A DNA stretch of 64,000 nucleotides from NCBI GenBank assembly GCA_002423545.1, contig DIWP01000040.1:1-64000 (forward strand), written 5' to 3'. This DNA comes from Thermoleophilia bacterium UBA6103. Its GTDB lineage: Bacteria; Actinomycetota; Thermoleophilia; UBA2241. Shown here one piece after another: positions 8,991 through 17,552 of the stretch; position 1 is the first letter of the stretch; each line of letters starts with the position of its first letter. The notes beneath the pieces were generated by a model that was not told where the DNA came from, made no database searches, and was given only the letters and a program-made list of their open reading frames with translations. The position numbers were made by a program, and so were the translations under genes.

Positions 8991-9127
8991 CACGGCGGTC
9001 CTTTCTCGAAGAGGGCGGTGAGGTTGCGCGCGATGGGGCCCACGAGGTAGTCGAGGCCGCAGCGTTCGAGCTTCGCGCGGGTCGCCGGGGCGAGGCAGGC
9101 TCTGGTCCACCGATCACCCCTCGCCAA
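8990..9127 (-). CDS. Small ORF (45 aa), hypothetical
   Basis: A TTG-start frame with a strong ribosome site (GGGGAGGAGGT, 3-4 nt before TTG) ending in TGATG with the membrane-protein gene. The product is basic and helix-forming at its end (residues include AKLERCGLDYLVGPIARNL). Its composition resembles real protein, unlike the Pro/Arg-rich translations of the other two frames. No domain is recognised. It may instead act only as a leader that feeds ribosomes into the downstream gene. Confidence 0.45.
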   Translation of the reverse strand: MARGDRWTRACLAPATRAKLERCGLDYLVGPIARNLTALFEKGPP

Positions 9128-9223
9128 CGGACCTCCTCCCCGCTGCAGCACGCTGCCGTCGCCGACGATTCTCCGTGGCGACGCGGCACGGCGCAAGTGC
9201 CGTCCGGCCCGCCAGCCGGGTGC

Positions 9224-10216
9224 TCACTCGGCGTCGACGGCATCTCCCAGGGCGGTCGCCGGCACTGCTTCGGGCGGCATGACCGGTCCTTTTCCCGCGG
9301 CCGCGCGATCCCGGCGCGTGCGCGCCATCGAGTAGAACACGGCGCCGCCGACGCAGGTCACGATCATCCCCAGCGAGGCGTAGATGGGCACGTGCACCAC
9401 ATCGCCGAGCAGCATCTTGACGGCCACGAAGGCGAGTACGGCGGCCAGTCCCGCGCTCAGGTACCGGAAGCGCTCCAGGCTGCCGGCGAGCGCGAAGTAG
9501 AGCGAACGAAGGCCGAGGATGGCACAGATGTTCGACGTGTAGACGACGAAGCCGTCCGATGAGATGGCCAGCACCGCCGGTATCGAGTCGATCGCGAACA
9601 CCACGTCGGCCGATTCGATGGCGACGAGAGCAAGGGCCAGCGGCGTGAGCATGAAGGCGGGGTGACGGACCGTGAAGCGGTTGCCGCGGTACCCGGTGTC
9701 GACCGGGCAGATCCGTCTCGCCAGGCGCACCAGAGGATTGCCGGCGGGATCGATCGCGATCTGCTGCGAGCGCAGCATCTTGACGGCGGCGACCAGCAGC
9801 AGGCCGCCAAAGACGTACATGACCCAGTGGAAGCGTTCCATGGCCGCAACGCCGCCAAAGATGAACGCGCCGCGCATGACCATCGCCCCGAGGATGCCCC
9901 AGAACAGGACCTTGCGCTGGTATCTCAGAGCGATGCCGAGACCGCCGAAGACCAGCATGAAGACGAAGAGGTTGTCGATGCTGAGCGACTCCTCGATGAG
10001 GTAGGCGGCCAGGTACTCCTGTGCCGAGGCGGCGCCGCGCCACGCCCACACCGCCAGCGAGAACGAGAGGCCGAAGCCGATCCAGAGGACGCTCCAGGCG
10101 AGCGCCGTGCGCGGGGCCATGACCTCCGCCCGGCGTCCGAGCACGACCAGATCGACGACCAGCAGCACGGCCACCAGGACCGCGAAGACGAGCCACGGCA
10201 CCGCGTCGGCCGTCAT
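9224..10216 (-). CDS. terC: TerC-family membrane protein, probable Mn(II) exporter
   Basis: Integral membrane protein of the TerC/Alx family; characterised members export manganese. The 330 residues hold about eight to nine hydrophobic helices. The two acidic repeat motifs of the family are clear: EESLSIDNLFVFML near residue 70 and ESADVVFAIDSIPAVLA near 190. The start at 10216 has GAGGTG 7 nt upstream, giving a protein beginning MTADAVPWLV. Upstream lies a yybP-ykoY manganese riboswitch with its own terminator and promoter, strong context support for a role in Mn homeostasis. A second manganese exporter, mntP, is 11 kb away. Confidence 0.93.
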   Translation of the reverse strand: MTADAVPWLVFAVLVAVLLVVDLVVLGRRAEVMAPRTALAWSVLWIGFGLSFSLAVWAWRGAASAQEYLAAYLIEESLSIDNLFVFMLVFGGLGIALRYQRKVLFWGILGAMVMRGAFIFGGVAAMERFHWVMYVFGGLLLVAAVKMLRSQQIAIDPAGNPLVRLARRICPVDTGYRGNRFTVRHPAFMLTPLALALVAIESADVVFAIDSIPAVLAISSDGFVVYTSNICAILGLRSLYFALAGSLERFRYLSAGLAAVLAFVAVKMLLGDVVHVPIYASLGMIVTCVGGAVFYSMARTRRDRAAAGKGPVMPPEAVPATALGDAVDAE

Positions 10217-10310
10217 CGGGCGACACCTCGCAGTGCCGGCCCTGCGACCTGATCCGGACTCCGGTGCTTCTGCATCGCGCGCTCCCTCCACATCCGTCGC
10301 GGTCGGCGCC

Positions 10311-10353
10311 AAAAAGAAGAAAGACCCCGGCACGCTCGTGTGCCGAAGGTCTT
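10311..10353 (-). terminator. Intrinsic terminator of the terC riboswitch
   Basis: On the minus strand AAGACC and GGTCTT (10353-10348 with 10326-10321) enclose an inner stem GGCAC/GTGCC around a six-base loop. A pyrimidine run TCTTCTTTTT (10320-10311) follows. The 5' arm is shared with the conserved riboswitch element GCAAGACC, so metal binding can decide whether the terminator forms. The terC start is about 95 nt further on. Confidence 0.8.
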
Positions 10354-10440
10354 GCCGCTCGACGGGCGCGACCGGGGCTGGTGCCCGTGATGACGATCGC
10401 GCCGCTCGCCACGGCGAGCCGGCTGCTCCCCAACGGATGA
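10311..10440 (-). promoter_or_regulatory. yybP-ykoY manganese riboswitch upstream of terC
   Basis: On the minus strand the leader begins near 10438 and contains TTGGGGAGCAGCCGG (10435-10421), matching the conserved GGGGAGUAGC box. Paired arms follow, with the conserved GGCAAGACC element near 10357-10349, which enters a terminator hairpin. This class binds Mn(II) and typically controls terC/alx, mntP and P-type ATPases. The match of sequence, order and downstream gene makes the call strong, though I could not run a covariance model. Confidence 0.82.
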
Positions 10441-10444
10441 CGCG

Positions 10445-10473
10445 AAGCTAGAGCAGCGGTCCGGACGTGTCAA
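10445..10473 (-). promoter_or_regulatory. terC promoter (TTGACA-17-TAGCTT)
   Basis: Minus strand: consensus -35 TTGACA at 10473-10468, a 17-bp spacer, and -10 TAGCTT at 10450-10445. The first three bases of the -10 are the TAG stop codon of the upstream ligase gene, so the promoter is embedded in the end of that gene. Predicted transcription start is near 10438, exactly where the riboswitch begins. Confidence 0.8.
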
Positions 10474-11803
10474 CCGGGCGCTCGGCGGCCGGGCCCGTGG
10501 GCACCGGTCCGCCGCCGGCCGCGACCGGTCGCGGCTCCCCGACGTGCGAGGGCGCAGCGGCGGCGACCGGTCGCGAGAACCCGCAGGTGGCCACCAGCAG
10601 ACCGAGGGCGACCCAGAGGAGGTAGCTGCCGGCGACGGTGTTGTACGGGGCGTCGAGCAGTGAGACGAGCGTGAAGGACACGAAGACGCCGATGAACGCC
10701 GCCACCAGCGGGTCGCGGGGACGCTCCCGGCGCAGGCGGAACGTCCACAGGAGCGCCAGCACGACCAGGGCCGCCAGCGACAGTCCGCCGACGACACCGA
10801 CCTCGGCGGCCACGTTGAGGAATGAGTTGTGGGCGTTCCAGAACTCGGCCCCCTCGCGTTCCGCGAAGTCGCGGAAAGCACCCGGCCCCACGCCCACCAG
10901 CGGCTGCTGCGCCACACCTTCAAGGCCGAGCTTGAGCGAATCGACTCGGGAGAGGCCGGTGGTGAGCCGGCCCAATGAGAACGGGTTCAAGATCACCGCC
11001 GCCGCCACCGGGAGCAGCAGGAGCGCCACCAGCGGCCGGCGCAGAGCGGCGATCAGGACGAGGGCCAGCACGATGCTCAGCAGCGGCGCCCGCGAGAAGG
11101 TGAGTACGAGCGCCACCGCGCCGGCGGCGATGACCACGCCGGTGACCCAGCGCGGCAGGCGCGACGTGGCCGCGAACGCCCAGGCGAACGGCAGCACCAG
11201 CACCAGGAACGCACCGAGCAGGTTCGGGTTGTTGAAGTAGCCGACGACGCGGACGAAGCCGTCGGCCGGGGCGGCGAGGACCTCGATGGTCGTCCAGCCG
11301 CCGCGATCGACCATGAAGAAGTGAGTGTTCTCAGCGCTCGTGAACTGGCGGATGGCCTCGAAGGAGACGGCGGCCACGGCCAGCAGCATGATGAGGAGCA
11401 CGATCTGCGCGCTGCGGCGATCGCGGGCGATGAGCAGCACGAGGATGAAGACGAGCAGCTCCTCGACGAGCAGGCGCACCGACGGGAAGGCAAGCGGCGA
11501 GCGGTGCACGATCGCCGAGGCGATGTACGACAGCAGCAGCAGGCCGGCCGGTATGGCCAGGACCAGCGCCTGGCGCGGGATCGGCCGCCGCTCTTCCGGA
11601 CGCAGCACGAGCACGAGGCCGGCGGCGATGAGCCCGAGGCCGAGGACCAGTCGCCGGACGGTGAAGTAGTGCAGGAAGACGTCGTCGGGCAGGAAGGAGA
11701 CCGCCACCTCGAGCAGGACGATCGTGAGGCAGGCGACGGCGATCCCGTTGCAGACTCGCACCAGCGTCTGCCGGTCGGTCGCTCGCAGGCTCTCAGTGGT
11801 CAC
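10448..11803 (-). CDS. O-antigen ligase / polymerase-like membrane protein (Wzy_C)
   Basis: Polytopic membrane protein related to O-antigen ligase (WaaL/Wzy_C), which joins or polymerises surface sugars on the outer face of the membrane. About twelve hydrophobic helices are visible. The diagnostic periplasmic-side stretch is PLVGVGPGAFRDFAE followed by FWNAHNSFLNVAAEVGVVGG. Two adjacent GTG codons are possible; the one at 11803 lies 5 nt after GGGGA and is preferred. The C-terminal tail is Pro/Ala/Gly-rich. Expressed from a promoter near 11900. In an organism without LPS the substrate would be another glycan or a glycoprotein. The last codon overlaps the terC promoter. Confidence 0.85.
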   Translation of the reverse strand: MTTESLRATDRQTLVRVCNGIAVACLTIVLLEVAVSFLPDDVFLHYFTVRRLVLGLGLIAAGLVLVLRPEERRPIPRQALVLAIPAGLLLLSYIASAIVHRSPLAFPSVRLLVEELLVFILVLLIARDRRSAQIVLLIMLLAVAAVSFEAIRQFTSAENTHFFMVDRGGWTTIEVLAAPADGFVRVVGYFNNPNLLGAFLVLVLPFAWAFAATSRLPRWVTGVVIAAGAVALVLTFSRAPLLSIVLALVLIAALRRPLVALLLLPVAAAVILNPFSLGRLTTGLSRVDSLKLGLEGVAQQPLVGVGPGAFRDFAEREGAEFWNAHNSFLNVAAEVGVVGGLSLAALVVLALLWTFRLRRERPRDPLVAAFIGVFVSFTLVSLLDAPYNTVAGSYLLWVALGLLVATCGFSRPVAAAAPSHVGEPRPVAAGGGPVPTGPAAERPVDTSGPLL

Positions 11804-11897
11804 CACGTTCCCCTGTCTCGTGGTCCCCGGGCGCACGCCGACGCCGCCCGCACCGACATGCCTGTCTCGTCTCACAGTGCCGAGCCGGGACGCCGCC

Positions 11898-11925
11898 ATT
11901 GTATCTGTGACGGCGTGACGCCGTC
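11898..11925 (-). promoter_or_regulatory. Promoter -10 and inverted repeat before ligase-like gene
   Basis: Minus-strand TACAAT (11903-11898) is a near-perfect -10 about 95 nt upstream of the GTG. Directly upstream, GACGGCG-TGA-CGCCGTC (11909-11925) is a 7-bp inverted repeat in the spacer/-35 area, a plausible operator. No good -35 hexamer is seen. Confidence 0.5.
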
Positions 11926-12046
11926 GCATGAGGCCGGCCCGGAAGCGGCATCCGTCGAGGCGGGCGTGGTCGCGGCGTCCCGGGAGCCGCGAGACGGCGT
12001 GCGCCCCGCGACTCAGGCGGCGCCCGTCGAGAGCGCCGTGCGCGAG

Positions 12047-12859
12047 TCAGGCGCGGCCGCTGAACGCCGTGTACGTCACGAAGCCGTAGTAGGCGGCCGT
12101 GTCGAGGACGCACTCTGACGAGCGCTCGTCGCACAGTCGCCGGTAGGCGTCCCAGTCCGGCGGCTCCAGATGCGGCTCCAGACCGTCCCACAGCATGGCG
12201 AAGACGAAGGCCAGCGCCTCGCGCAAGGGTGGCGTGAGCGGGGCCGCGACTTCGGCGAGGAAGGTCCGGGCCTGCACGTCGGCGAGTCCCGCCGCCTGCA
12301 GCCAGCCGCCGGCGCGCATGAACTGGCGTTCCGGCGGTATGTCGGCCAGATACCGAGTCGTGACGGCGAAGGCCGCGTCGAGGCGTGCCTCCAGTGCCGG
12401 ATGGCCCGGCAGCAGGGACTGGCTCGACCAGTAGAGCAGCGTGAGGCGGCCACCCGGCTTGAGCGTGCGCCGCAGGGCGCTCACGGTCGCGACCGGGTCA
12501 CCGATGACGGCGCCGGGCCAGAAGGTGTCGGCGCACCAGATCCAGTCGAACGAGGCGTCGGGAAACGGGAGGCTGCGCAGGTCGGCGTCGACGAGTTCGA
12601 TCCGTTCGCCGACCGGGCTGTCTCCGGCCAGCCGGCGGGCGACGGCCAGGTTCTCGGCGTTGTCGTCGAGGCCGACCACCCGGCCGCCGGGGCCGGCCGC
12701 CTCGGCGAGCCAGAGCGTGTGACGGCCGATGCCGCAGCCCAGATCGAGACCGTGTCCGCCCGGCACGAGCTCAAGATGCGCGATGGCCTGCCTGATGGCC
12801 GGCTCGGTGACGCGATGCGCCAGCTCGAGCTGCTCGGCGTAGGCGAGCCGTCGTGTCAT
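12047..12859 (-). CDS. SAM-dependent methyltransferase (class I)
   Basis: Soluble class I methyltransferase with a Rossmann-like fold. Motif I is GLDLGCGIGRHTLWLAE (about residue 38), an acidic residue ends strand 2 in VVGLDDNAENLAVAR, and VDADLRSLPFPDASFDWIW plus LRRTLKPGGRLTLLYW are motifs II to IV. This is the UbiE/menaquinone-type layout used by many small-molecule methylases. Length is 270, with a C-terminal region of about 100 residues that is not a standard part of the core. Start at 12859; the upstream GGCAGG is a modest ribosome site. The beta-propeller gene upstream ends 63 bp away. Substrate unknown. Confidence 0.88.
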   Translation of the reverse strand: MTRRLAYAEQLELAHRVTEPAIRQAIAHLELVPGGHGLDLGCGIGRHTLWLAEAAGPGGRVVGLDDNAENLAVARRLAGDSPVGERIELVDADLRSLPFPDASFDWIWCADTFWPGAVIGDPVATVSALRRTLKPGGRLTLLYWSSQSLLPGHPALEARLDAAFAVTTRYLADIPPERQFMRAGGWLQAAGLADVQARTFLAEVAAPLTPPLREALAFVFAMLWDGLEPHLEPPDWDAYRRLCDERSSECVLDTAAYYGFVTYTAFSGRA

Positions 12860-12921
12860 GGGTGTGCCTGCCCTCGTCGAGCGCTGCGAGAACCGGTCCG
12901 GCGATGCTCGCCCGCTGCGCC

Positions 12922-14520
12922 TCAGTCCTTTGGCCGGTAGGCGTAGAAGCTCTTGCGGTCGCAGACGATGATCAGGTGGCGGGTCGCCGTCACCGGCGAG
13001 TAGCGACCCACGTTCGTGCTCCAGACGAGCGCGCCCTTGCGCGTCGTGCGGGCGTACGTGTGGCCGAAGTCCGAGTAGTAGACGACGCCTCTCAGGATGC
13101 TCGCCGAGCCCCAGATCCTCCTCTTCGTAGACTTGCGCCACACCTGCCGCCCGTTGCTCGCCTTGAGGGCGTAGAACCGGTTGCCGGCGCCCACGAAGAC
13201 CCTGCCGCCGTAGACCGCTGGCGAGCCGTGCACGCTGGTGCCGAGCCGCTTCGTCCGCCAGAGGACGCGGCCGTTCCTGGTGCTGAGGCAGTACATGCGC
13301 CCGTTCGACTTGTTGCCGATGAAGAGCCGCGTGCCGGAGACGGCCGGCGTGCTGTAGAACTGGCCGCCGATCTTCTTGCGCCAGAGCACCTTGCCGTTGG
13401 ACGAACGCAGGGCGTAGACGTAGCCGTCGTAGGTGGCGACGAACAGGCGGCCGCCGGCGTACGCCGGGCTGGAGCCGATCTTGCTGCGGCTCGTGCGGCC
13501 GAGCGCCTTGAACCAGCGCACCTTGCCGCTGCTGCGGTCGAGTGCCCAGAGGCCGGCCTTGCTGCCGCTCCTGTTGAAGCGCGTGCAGATGTAGACCGTC
13601 TTGCCGAGCACCAGCGGCGACGCCTCGATGCTCTTGAACTGGATCCGCTTGCCCTTGGTGCCGTTGCCCTTGCCGGCGGTGATCTCCCAGTCGACGGCGC
13701 CGGTGAACAGGTCGCGCGACCCGACGATGCCGCTGAGGTCGGCGTAGAAGACGCGCGCGATACGGCGGCCGTTCTCGACCCACGAACTCACCGCCACCTG
13801 GTTGGCGAACTTGCTGACGCGGCCCCACTTGTCGCCGGGGTACTCGCGCCAGACGTTCTGGCCGGTCGTCTGGGAGTCGGCGCAGAGGTAGCCGTGGTAC
13901 GAGCCGTAGACCACCATGCCGTACGCGAGCGAGGGCGGGAACTCGACGTTGTTGCCCGGGTCGGTGGTCCACAGCCAGCTGCCCGACGGCGTGCCGGCCG
14001 GCGGCCCGACGCGGCGCCGGTCGTTGGTGCGACCCCACGTGAGCCACTGCTGGTCGTCGCGATAGAGGGGCACGTCCACCCGGCCGCCGTTCGCGATGAC
14101 GGTCTGCGCCGCCACGGTCGTGGGGAAGGTGACGTATCCGCGCGGCGCCGTGGCGGTGACGGTGATCATGCCGCCGGCGTCGACGTTGGCGACGGTCGCG
14201 ATGCCGCTGCCGTCGCGGGTAGCGGTCCTCGTGGCGCCGCTCTGGTCTTTGACGGTCACCGGCACGCCGGCCATGATGCCGGCCCCGGCGCCACGCAGCT
14301 CCTTGTCGCCGTCGATCGTACGGACCTGCAGGGTGACGGTGGCGCGTACGGCGGCCGCCGAGGCCTGACCGCCGACACCGACCACCGACGGTCGCGTGAG
14401 GGCGACCGACGCGGCTGCCGCCACGACGAGCACGGTGACGAAGATGAGCAGGGAGATCAGGGGGCGCTGTCGGATCATGGTCATGAGCCTCATGGTCGTG
14501 TGTCGGATCCGTTCTTGCAT
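12922..14520 (-). CDS. Secreted/anchored PQQ-like beta-propeller protein
   Basis: Extracytoplasmic protein of about 532 residues. One hydrophobic segment near the N-terminus (PLISLLIFVTVLVVAAAASV) works as a signal anchor. A domain of about 90 residues follows with carboxypeptidase-regulatory-like repeats (TVKDQSGATRTATRDGSG). Then come at least seven PQQ-type blades with repeated motifs such as SSNGKVLWRKKIGG, GRVLWRTKRLG and GRQVWRKSTKRR. There is no obvious PQQ or metal ligand set, so a binding or structural role is likelier than quinoprotein dehydrogenase activity. The start is uncertain: no Shine-Dalgarno is seen at 14520, and a GTG at 14541 is an alternative. Confidence 0.85.
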   Translation of the reverse strand: MQERIRHTTMRLMTMIRQRPLISLLIFVTVLVVAAAASVALTRPSVVGVGGQASAAAVRATVTLQVRTIDGDKELRGAGAGIMAGVPVTVKDQSGATRTATRDGSGIATVANVDAGGMITVTATAPRGYVTFPTTVAAQTVIANGGRVDVPLYRDDQQWLTWGRTNDRRRVGPPAGTPSGSWLWTTDPGNNVEFPPSLAYGMVVYGSYHGYLCADSQTTGQNVWREYPGDKWGRVSKFANQVAVSSWVENGRRIARVFYADLSGIVGSRDLFTGAVDWEITAGKGNGTKGKRIQFKSIEASPLVLGKTVYICTRFNRSGSKAGLWALDRSSGKVRWFKALGRTSRSKIGSSPAYAGGRLFVATYDGYVYALRSSNGKVLWRKKIGGQFYSTPAVSGTRLFIGNKSNGRMYCLSTRNGRVLWRTKRLGTSVHGSPAVYGGRVFVGAGNRFYALKASNGRQVWRKSTKRRIWGSASILRGVVYYSDFGHTYARTTRKGALVWSTNVGRYSPVTATRHLIIVCDRKSFYAYRPKD

Positions 14521-14551
14521 GGCGTCTCTGATGTGGGACACCGGCAGCAGA

Positions 14552-15574
14552 CTAGCCCGTGTCGGTGAGCTCTTCGTGAGCGGAGCCGCCCTGCGGGCAG
14601 CCGCTCCCGTCGGCAGTGCTCGATCGCTGTGCGGTCATGAGGTCCTCTGAAGACTGGTCGACAGCGGACCGCCCGAGCTTGAGCGAGTCAACGGTCAGCG
14701 TACCACGCGGCGCCGGCCTGCGGGCGCCGGCGGCGCCATGTCCACGCCCGCCGGCCGGAGATGTGACGCGCCGATCATCCGGTACGGCAGGGTAGTGGTC
14801 CGACGGCGCGAACAGCAGCCCGCTCGCCCGCAGGTGCTCGATCGACTCGTGGACGGAGGCTTCATCGAGCATCTCGAGGATCGCCGTGGTGTGGTCCCGG
14901 CGGGCGGCGTCGAGGGCGTGGCGTGTCTCGACGACGCCTCGGCCGAGCGCCAGGTGGGGGTCGTCCCAGTCTCTCCGGCCGCGGTTGTCGTGCAGATGCA
15001 TGTGCGTGATGACGGTCGCCGGGTCGCCGATGAAGGCGTGCAGCGTCCCGGCGATGGCGGCGTGGCCGGCGTCGAGGCAGAAGCCGAGCCCGGCCAGATC
15101 GATGTCGCCGGGCGCCACGAAGTGCGAGGTGAGCGCCGAAGGCATGTTCTCTATCGCGATCGGCAGGCGGTACTCGTCCTGCAGCGCGCGGAGCTCGTCG
15201 AGACTGCGCTCCAGGGCCGTCAGCGCCTGCGGGTGCCGTCCGCGGGAGGCCGCTGAGTAGTCCGGGTGCACCACGTAGCAGAGGGCGCCGATCTCGGCAG
15301 CACCCTCCAGATGACGCCGGTGCGTGGTGATGACGGCGCGGCGACGCGTCTCGTCGGGATCGCCGGTGTCGAGAGCCCAGTAGGGTCCGTGGACGGTGAA
15401 GCGCAGGCCACTGCCCTGTGCGGAACGGCGATTAGGTCGCGAGAGCAGGCTGTGGCGACCGTGCGACCCGATCTCCAGCAGCGTCGTGATCTCCGCGGCG
15501 CGCTCGAGGGCGACGGTCAGCGGAAGATGCCCGAACGGATCGCTTGAGATGCCAATGTCTGCCGGCAGGATCAT
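14552..15574 (-). CDS. Sugar-phosphate isomerase / AP-endonuclease-2-like TIM barrel
   Basis: Cytosolic TIM-barrel protein of the xylose-isomerase-like family. Metal-site motifs are FTVHGPYWA near residue 57, YVVHPDYSAAS, PIAIENMPSA, FCLDAGHAAIAG and THMHLHDNRGRRDWDDPHLALG, giving the His/Glu/Asp set expected for a trinuclear or dinuclear metal site. Members include sugar epimerases and endonuclease IV, and sequence alone does not choose between them. The last 65 residues are low-complexity and atypical. The ATG at 15574 lacks a ribosome site, but TAGACT stands 8 nt before it, so the mRNA is probably leaderless. Diverges from the first DUF294 gene. Confidence 0.85.
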   Translation of the reverse strand: MILPADIGISSDPFGHLPLTVALERAAEITTLLEIGSHGRHSLLSRPNRRSAQGSGLRFTVHGPYWALDTGDPDETRRRAVITTHRRHLEGAAEIGALCYVVHPDYSAASRGRHPQALTALERSLDELRALQDEYRLPIAIENMPSALTSHFVAPGDIDLAGLGFCLDAGHAAIAGTLHAFIGDPATVITHMHLHDNRGRRDWDDPHLALGRGVVETRHALDAARRDHTTAILEMLDEASVHESIEHLRASGLLFAPSDHYPAVPDDRRVTSPAGGRGHGAAGARRPAPRGTLTVDSLKLGRSAVDQSSEDLMTAQRSSTADGSGCPQGGSAHEELTDTG

Positions 15575-15582
15575 CGGCGCCC

Positions 15583-15588
15583 AGTCTA
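15583..15588 (-). promoter_or_regulatory. -10 box TAGACT of a leaderless start
   Basis: Minus-strand TAGACT ends 8 nt before the ATG at 15574 and there is no purine-rich ribosome site between them. This spacing places the transcription start at or next to the A of ATG. Confidence 0.5.
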
Positions 15589-15688
15589 CAGGCCGTCCCG
15601 ACGAGAACGGACCTCGCGCCGCGGCCACCGCTCTTCCGGTACGATGCAGGCGTGCCGGGACGGCGGTCGGGGGAGATGGGCCTGCGGC

Positions 15689-17533
15689 ATGGACGAGAGC
15701 ACACGGGAGCAGTGGCCGGTAGCGGCCTTGGATGAGACTGCACGGCGCGCCGGCGTCGCCGGCTTCCTGCGCCGCCACCCTCCGTTCGACACACTGCCCG
15801 CGGACGAGCTGGACGCCATCGTCGGGCTCGTCGAGGAGCGCACCGTGCCGGCGGGGACGGCCGTCCTGGTGGAAGAAGGGCCGCCCGGCACCGAGCTGTT
15901 CGTGGTACGCAGCGGGCTGATCGAGATGGTGCACGGCGAGCATGTCGTCGACGTGCTGGGTGCCGGTCAGGTCTTCGGCCATCCGACCCTGCTCACCGGT
16001 CTCTCGCCCCAGTTCACGCTGCGAGCCCGCGAGGAGTCGCACCTCTACGCGGTCCCCTTCGACGCGGCCGTGGCGCTGCTGAGCGGGCCCCAGGGCGCCG
16101 CCTTCGTGGCGCAGACGCTGCGGGAGCGGCTCGCCCGCACCACGCGCGCCGTACGCGACCTGCCCCACCCGCGCAGCACGCCGGTGACCTCGCTGATCCG
16201 CCGGGCGCCGGTCTTCTGCGAGCCCGACACGACGGTGCGGGACGTCGCCCGTCTCATGGACGAGGAGGTCGTCACGGCCGTGCTCGTGCGCACCGGCGCC
16301 GGCCTCGGCGTGATCACCGACGCCGACCTGCGCAGCAAGGTCCTGGCAGCCGGCGTCACGCCGGAGGCGCCGGCGAGCTCCGTCATGACGTTCCCGGTGA
16401 CCACCATCGACGCCGGCACGCTGGCGTCGGAGGCCGTGGTCTCGATGCTGCAGGCCGGCGTGAACCACGTGCCGGTGGTGACGGCGAGCGGCGAGGTCCT
16501 GGGAGTCGTGTCCGCCGGCAGCCTCATGGCGCTCGACGAGCTGAGCCCGTTCGCCCTGCGCTGGTCGATCGCCGCCGCTCACGACGAGCAGGAGCTGGCC
16601 GCCGCCGCGGCGCGCTTGCCGGAGTTCTTCGTGGCGCTCTGCGACGCCCGGCTCGATCCGGTGACGGCCATGCGCGTCCTGACCCTGCAGTCGGATGCCA
16701 TCACGCAACGGCTCATCGAGCTGTCGTTGCAGCGCCACGGCGCGTCGCCGGTCCCGTTCGCCTGGCTGGCGCTGGGCGGCGCCGCCCGCAGCGAGCTCAC
16801 GCTGGCCTCCGACCAGGACAATGCGCTTGCCTATGCCGACACCGACGACCCGGAGGTCGACCCCTACTTTGAACGGATGGCACGCGAGGTCCACGAGGGC
16901 CTCATGCGCTGCGGCTTCGAGGCCGATCCGTCGGGCGTCACGGCGGCGGACTTCCACTGGCGCATGGCACAGAGCGACTGGGTCAGAGTGCTGAACGAGT
17001 GTCTGTGGACCCTCGACTGGCGGCATCTCATGCGGGCCAGCCTGGCGTTCGACTTCCGGGCGCTGTCCGGCGATCTGCCGATCACCCCGGTCCTCATGGA
17101 GGTGGTGCGTCGCGCGCAGGGACGCCCGCAGTTCCTGAGCATGCTGGCGCGCATGACGGGTGAGCAGCGTTCGCCGTTCCGCTTCCGCGGCAAGCTGAGC
17201 GCCGAGATCGACCTCAAGGTCAGCGGCCTGCGTCCGGTGACGAATCTGGCTCGCTACTACGCCCTCGCGAACGGCGTGACGGCCCCGACCACGATGGGCC
17301 GGCTGACGGCGGTCGAGGCGCTGGACGGCATCGGCCCGGCCGAGGCGCAAAGCCTCCGGGAGGCCTACCTGAGCCTCACCGAGCTGCGTCTGGCGCAGCA
17401 CGCCGAGGCTGTGCGGGAGGGCCGAAAGCCCGACGACGTGGTCGCCACGGAGGGCTTGCGACCGCTCGTGTATGCCGAGCTGCACGAGGCGCTCAAGATG
17501 GTCGCGGCAGAGCAGCGGCGGGTGATGGGATGA
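15689..17533 (+). CDS. cNMP-binding / CBS / DUF294 nucleotidyltransferase (copy 1)
   Basis: Predicted cytosolic signal-transduction nucleotidyltransferase of the GlnD-like DUF294 family. Order of domains: cyclic-nucleotide-binding fold (about residues 25-145), two CBS modules (about 165-285), nucleotidyltransferase domain (about 300-450), then a helical DUF294 C-terminal domain to residue 614. The catalytic pair is present: LGGAARSEL (about 362-370, the hG[GS] motif) and SDQDNALA (DxD, about 375). Start at 15689 follows GGGGGAG by 14 nt; an in-frame ATG at 15644 is possible. Twenty bp downstream lies a paralogue of the same architecture. Such proteins often accompany solute symporters and a DnaQ-like exonuclease; only the exonuclease is here. 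Confidence 0.9.
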   Translation: MDESTREQWPVAALDETARRAGVAGFLRRHPPFDTLPADELDAIVGLVEERTVPAGTAVLVEEGPPGTELFVVRSGLIEMVHGEHVVDVLGAGQVFGHPTLLTGLSPQFTLRAREESHLYAVPFDAAVALLSGPQGAAFVAQTLRERLARTTRAVRDLPHPRSTPVTSLIRRAPVFCEPDTTVRDVARLMDEEVVTAVLVRTGAGLGVITDADLRSKVLAAGVTPEAPASSVMTFPVTTIDAGTLASEAVVSMLQAGVNHVPVVTASGEVLGVVSAGSLMALDELSPFALRWSIAAAHDEQELAAAAARLPEFFVALCDARLDPVTAMRVLTLQSDAITQRLIELSLQRHGASPVPFAWLALGGAARSELTLASDQDNALAYADTDDPEVDPYFERMAREVHEGLMRCGFEADPSGVTAADFHWRMAQSDWVRVLNECLWTLDWRHLMRASLAFDFRALSGDLPITPVLMEVVRRAQGRPQFLSMLARMTGEQRSPFRFRGKLSAEIDLKVSGLRPVTNLARYYALANGVTAPTTMGRLTAVEALDGIGPAEAQSLREAYLSLTELRLAQHAEAVREGRKPDDVVATEGLRPLVYAELHEALKMVAAEQRRVMG

Positions 17534-17552
17534 ACGATGAAGGGGTGGCGCT

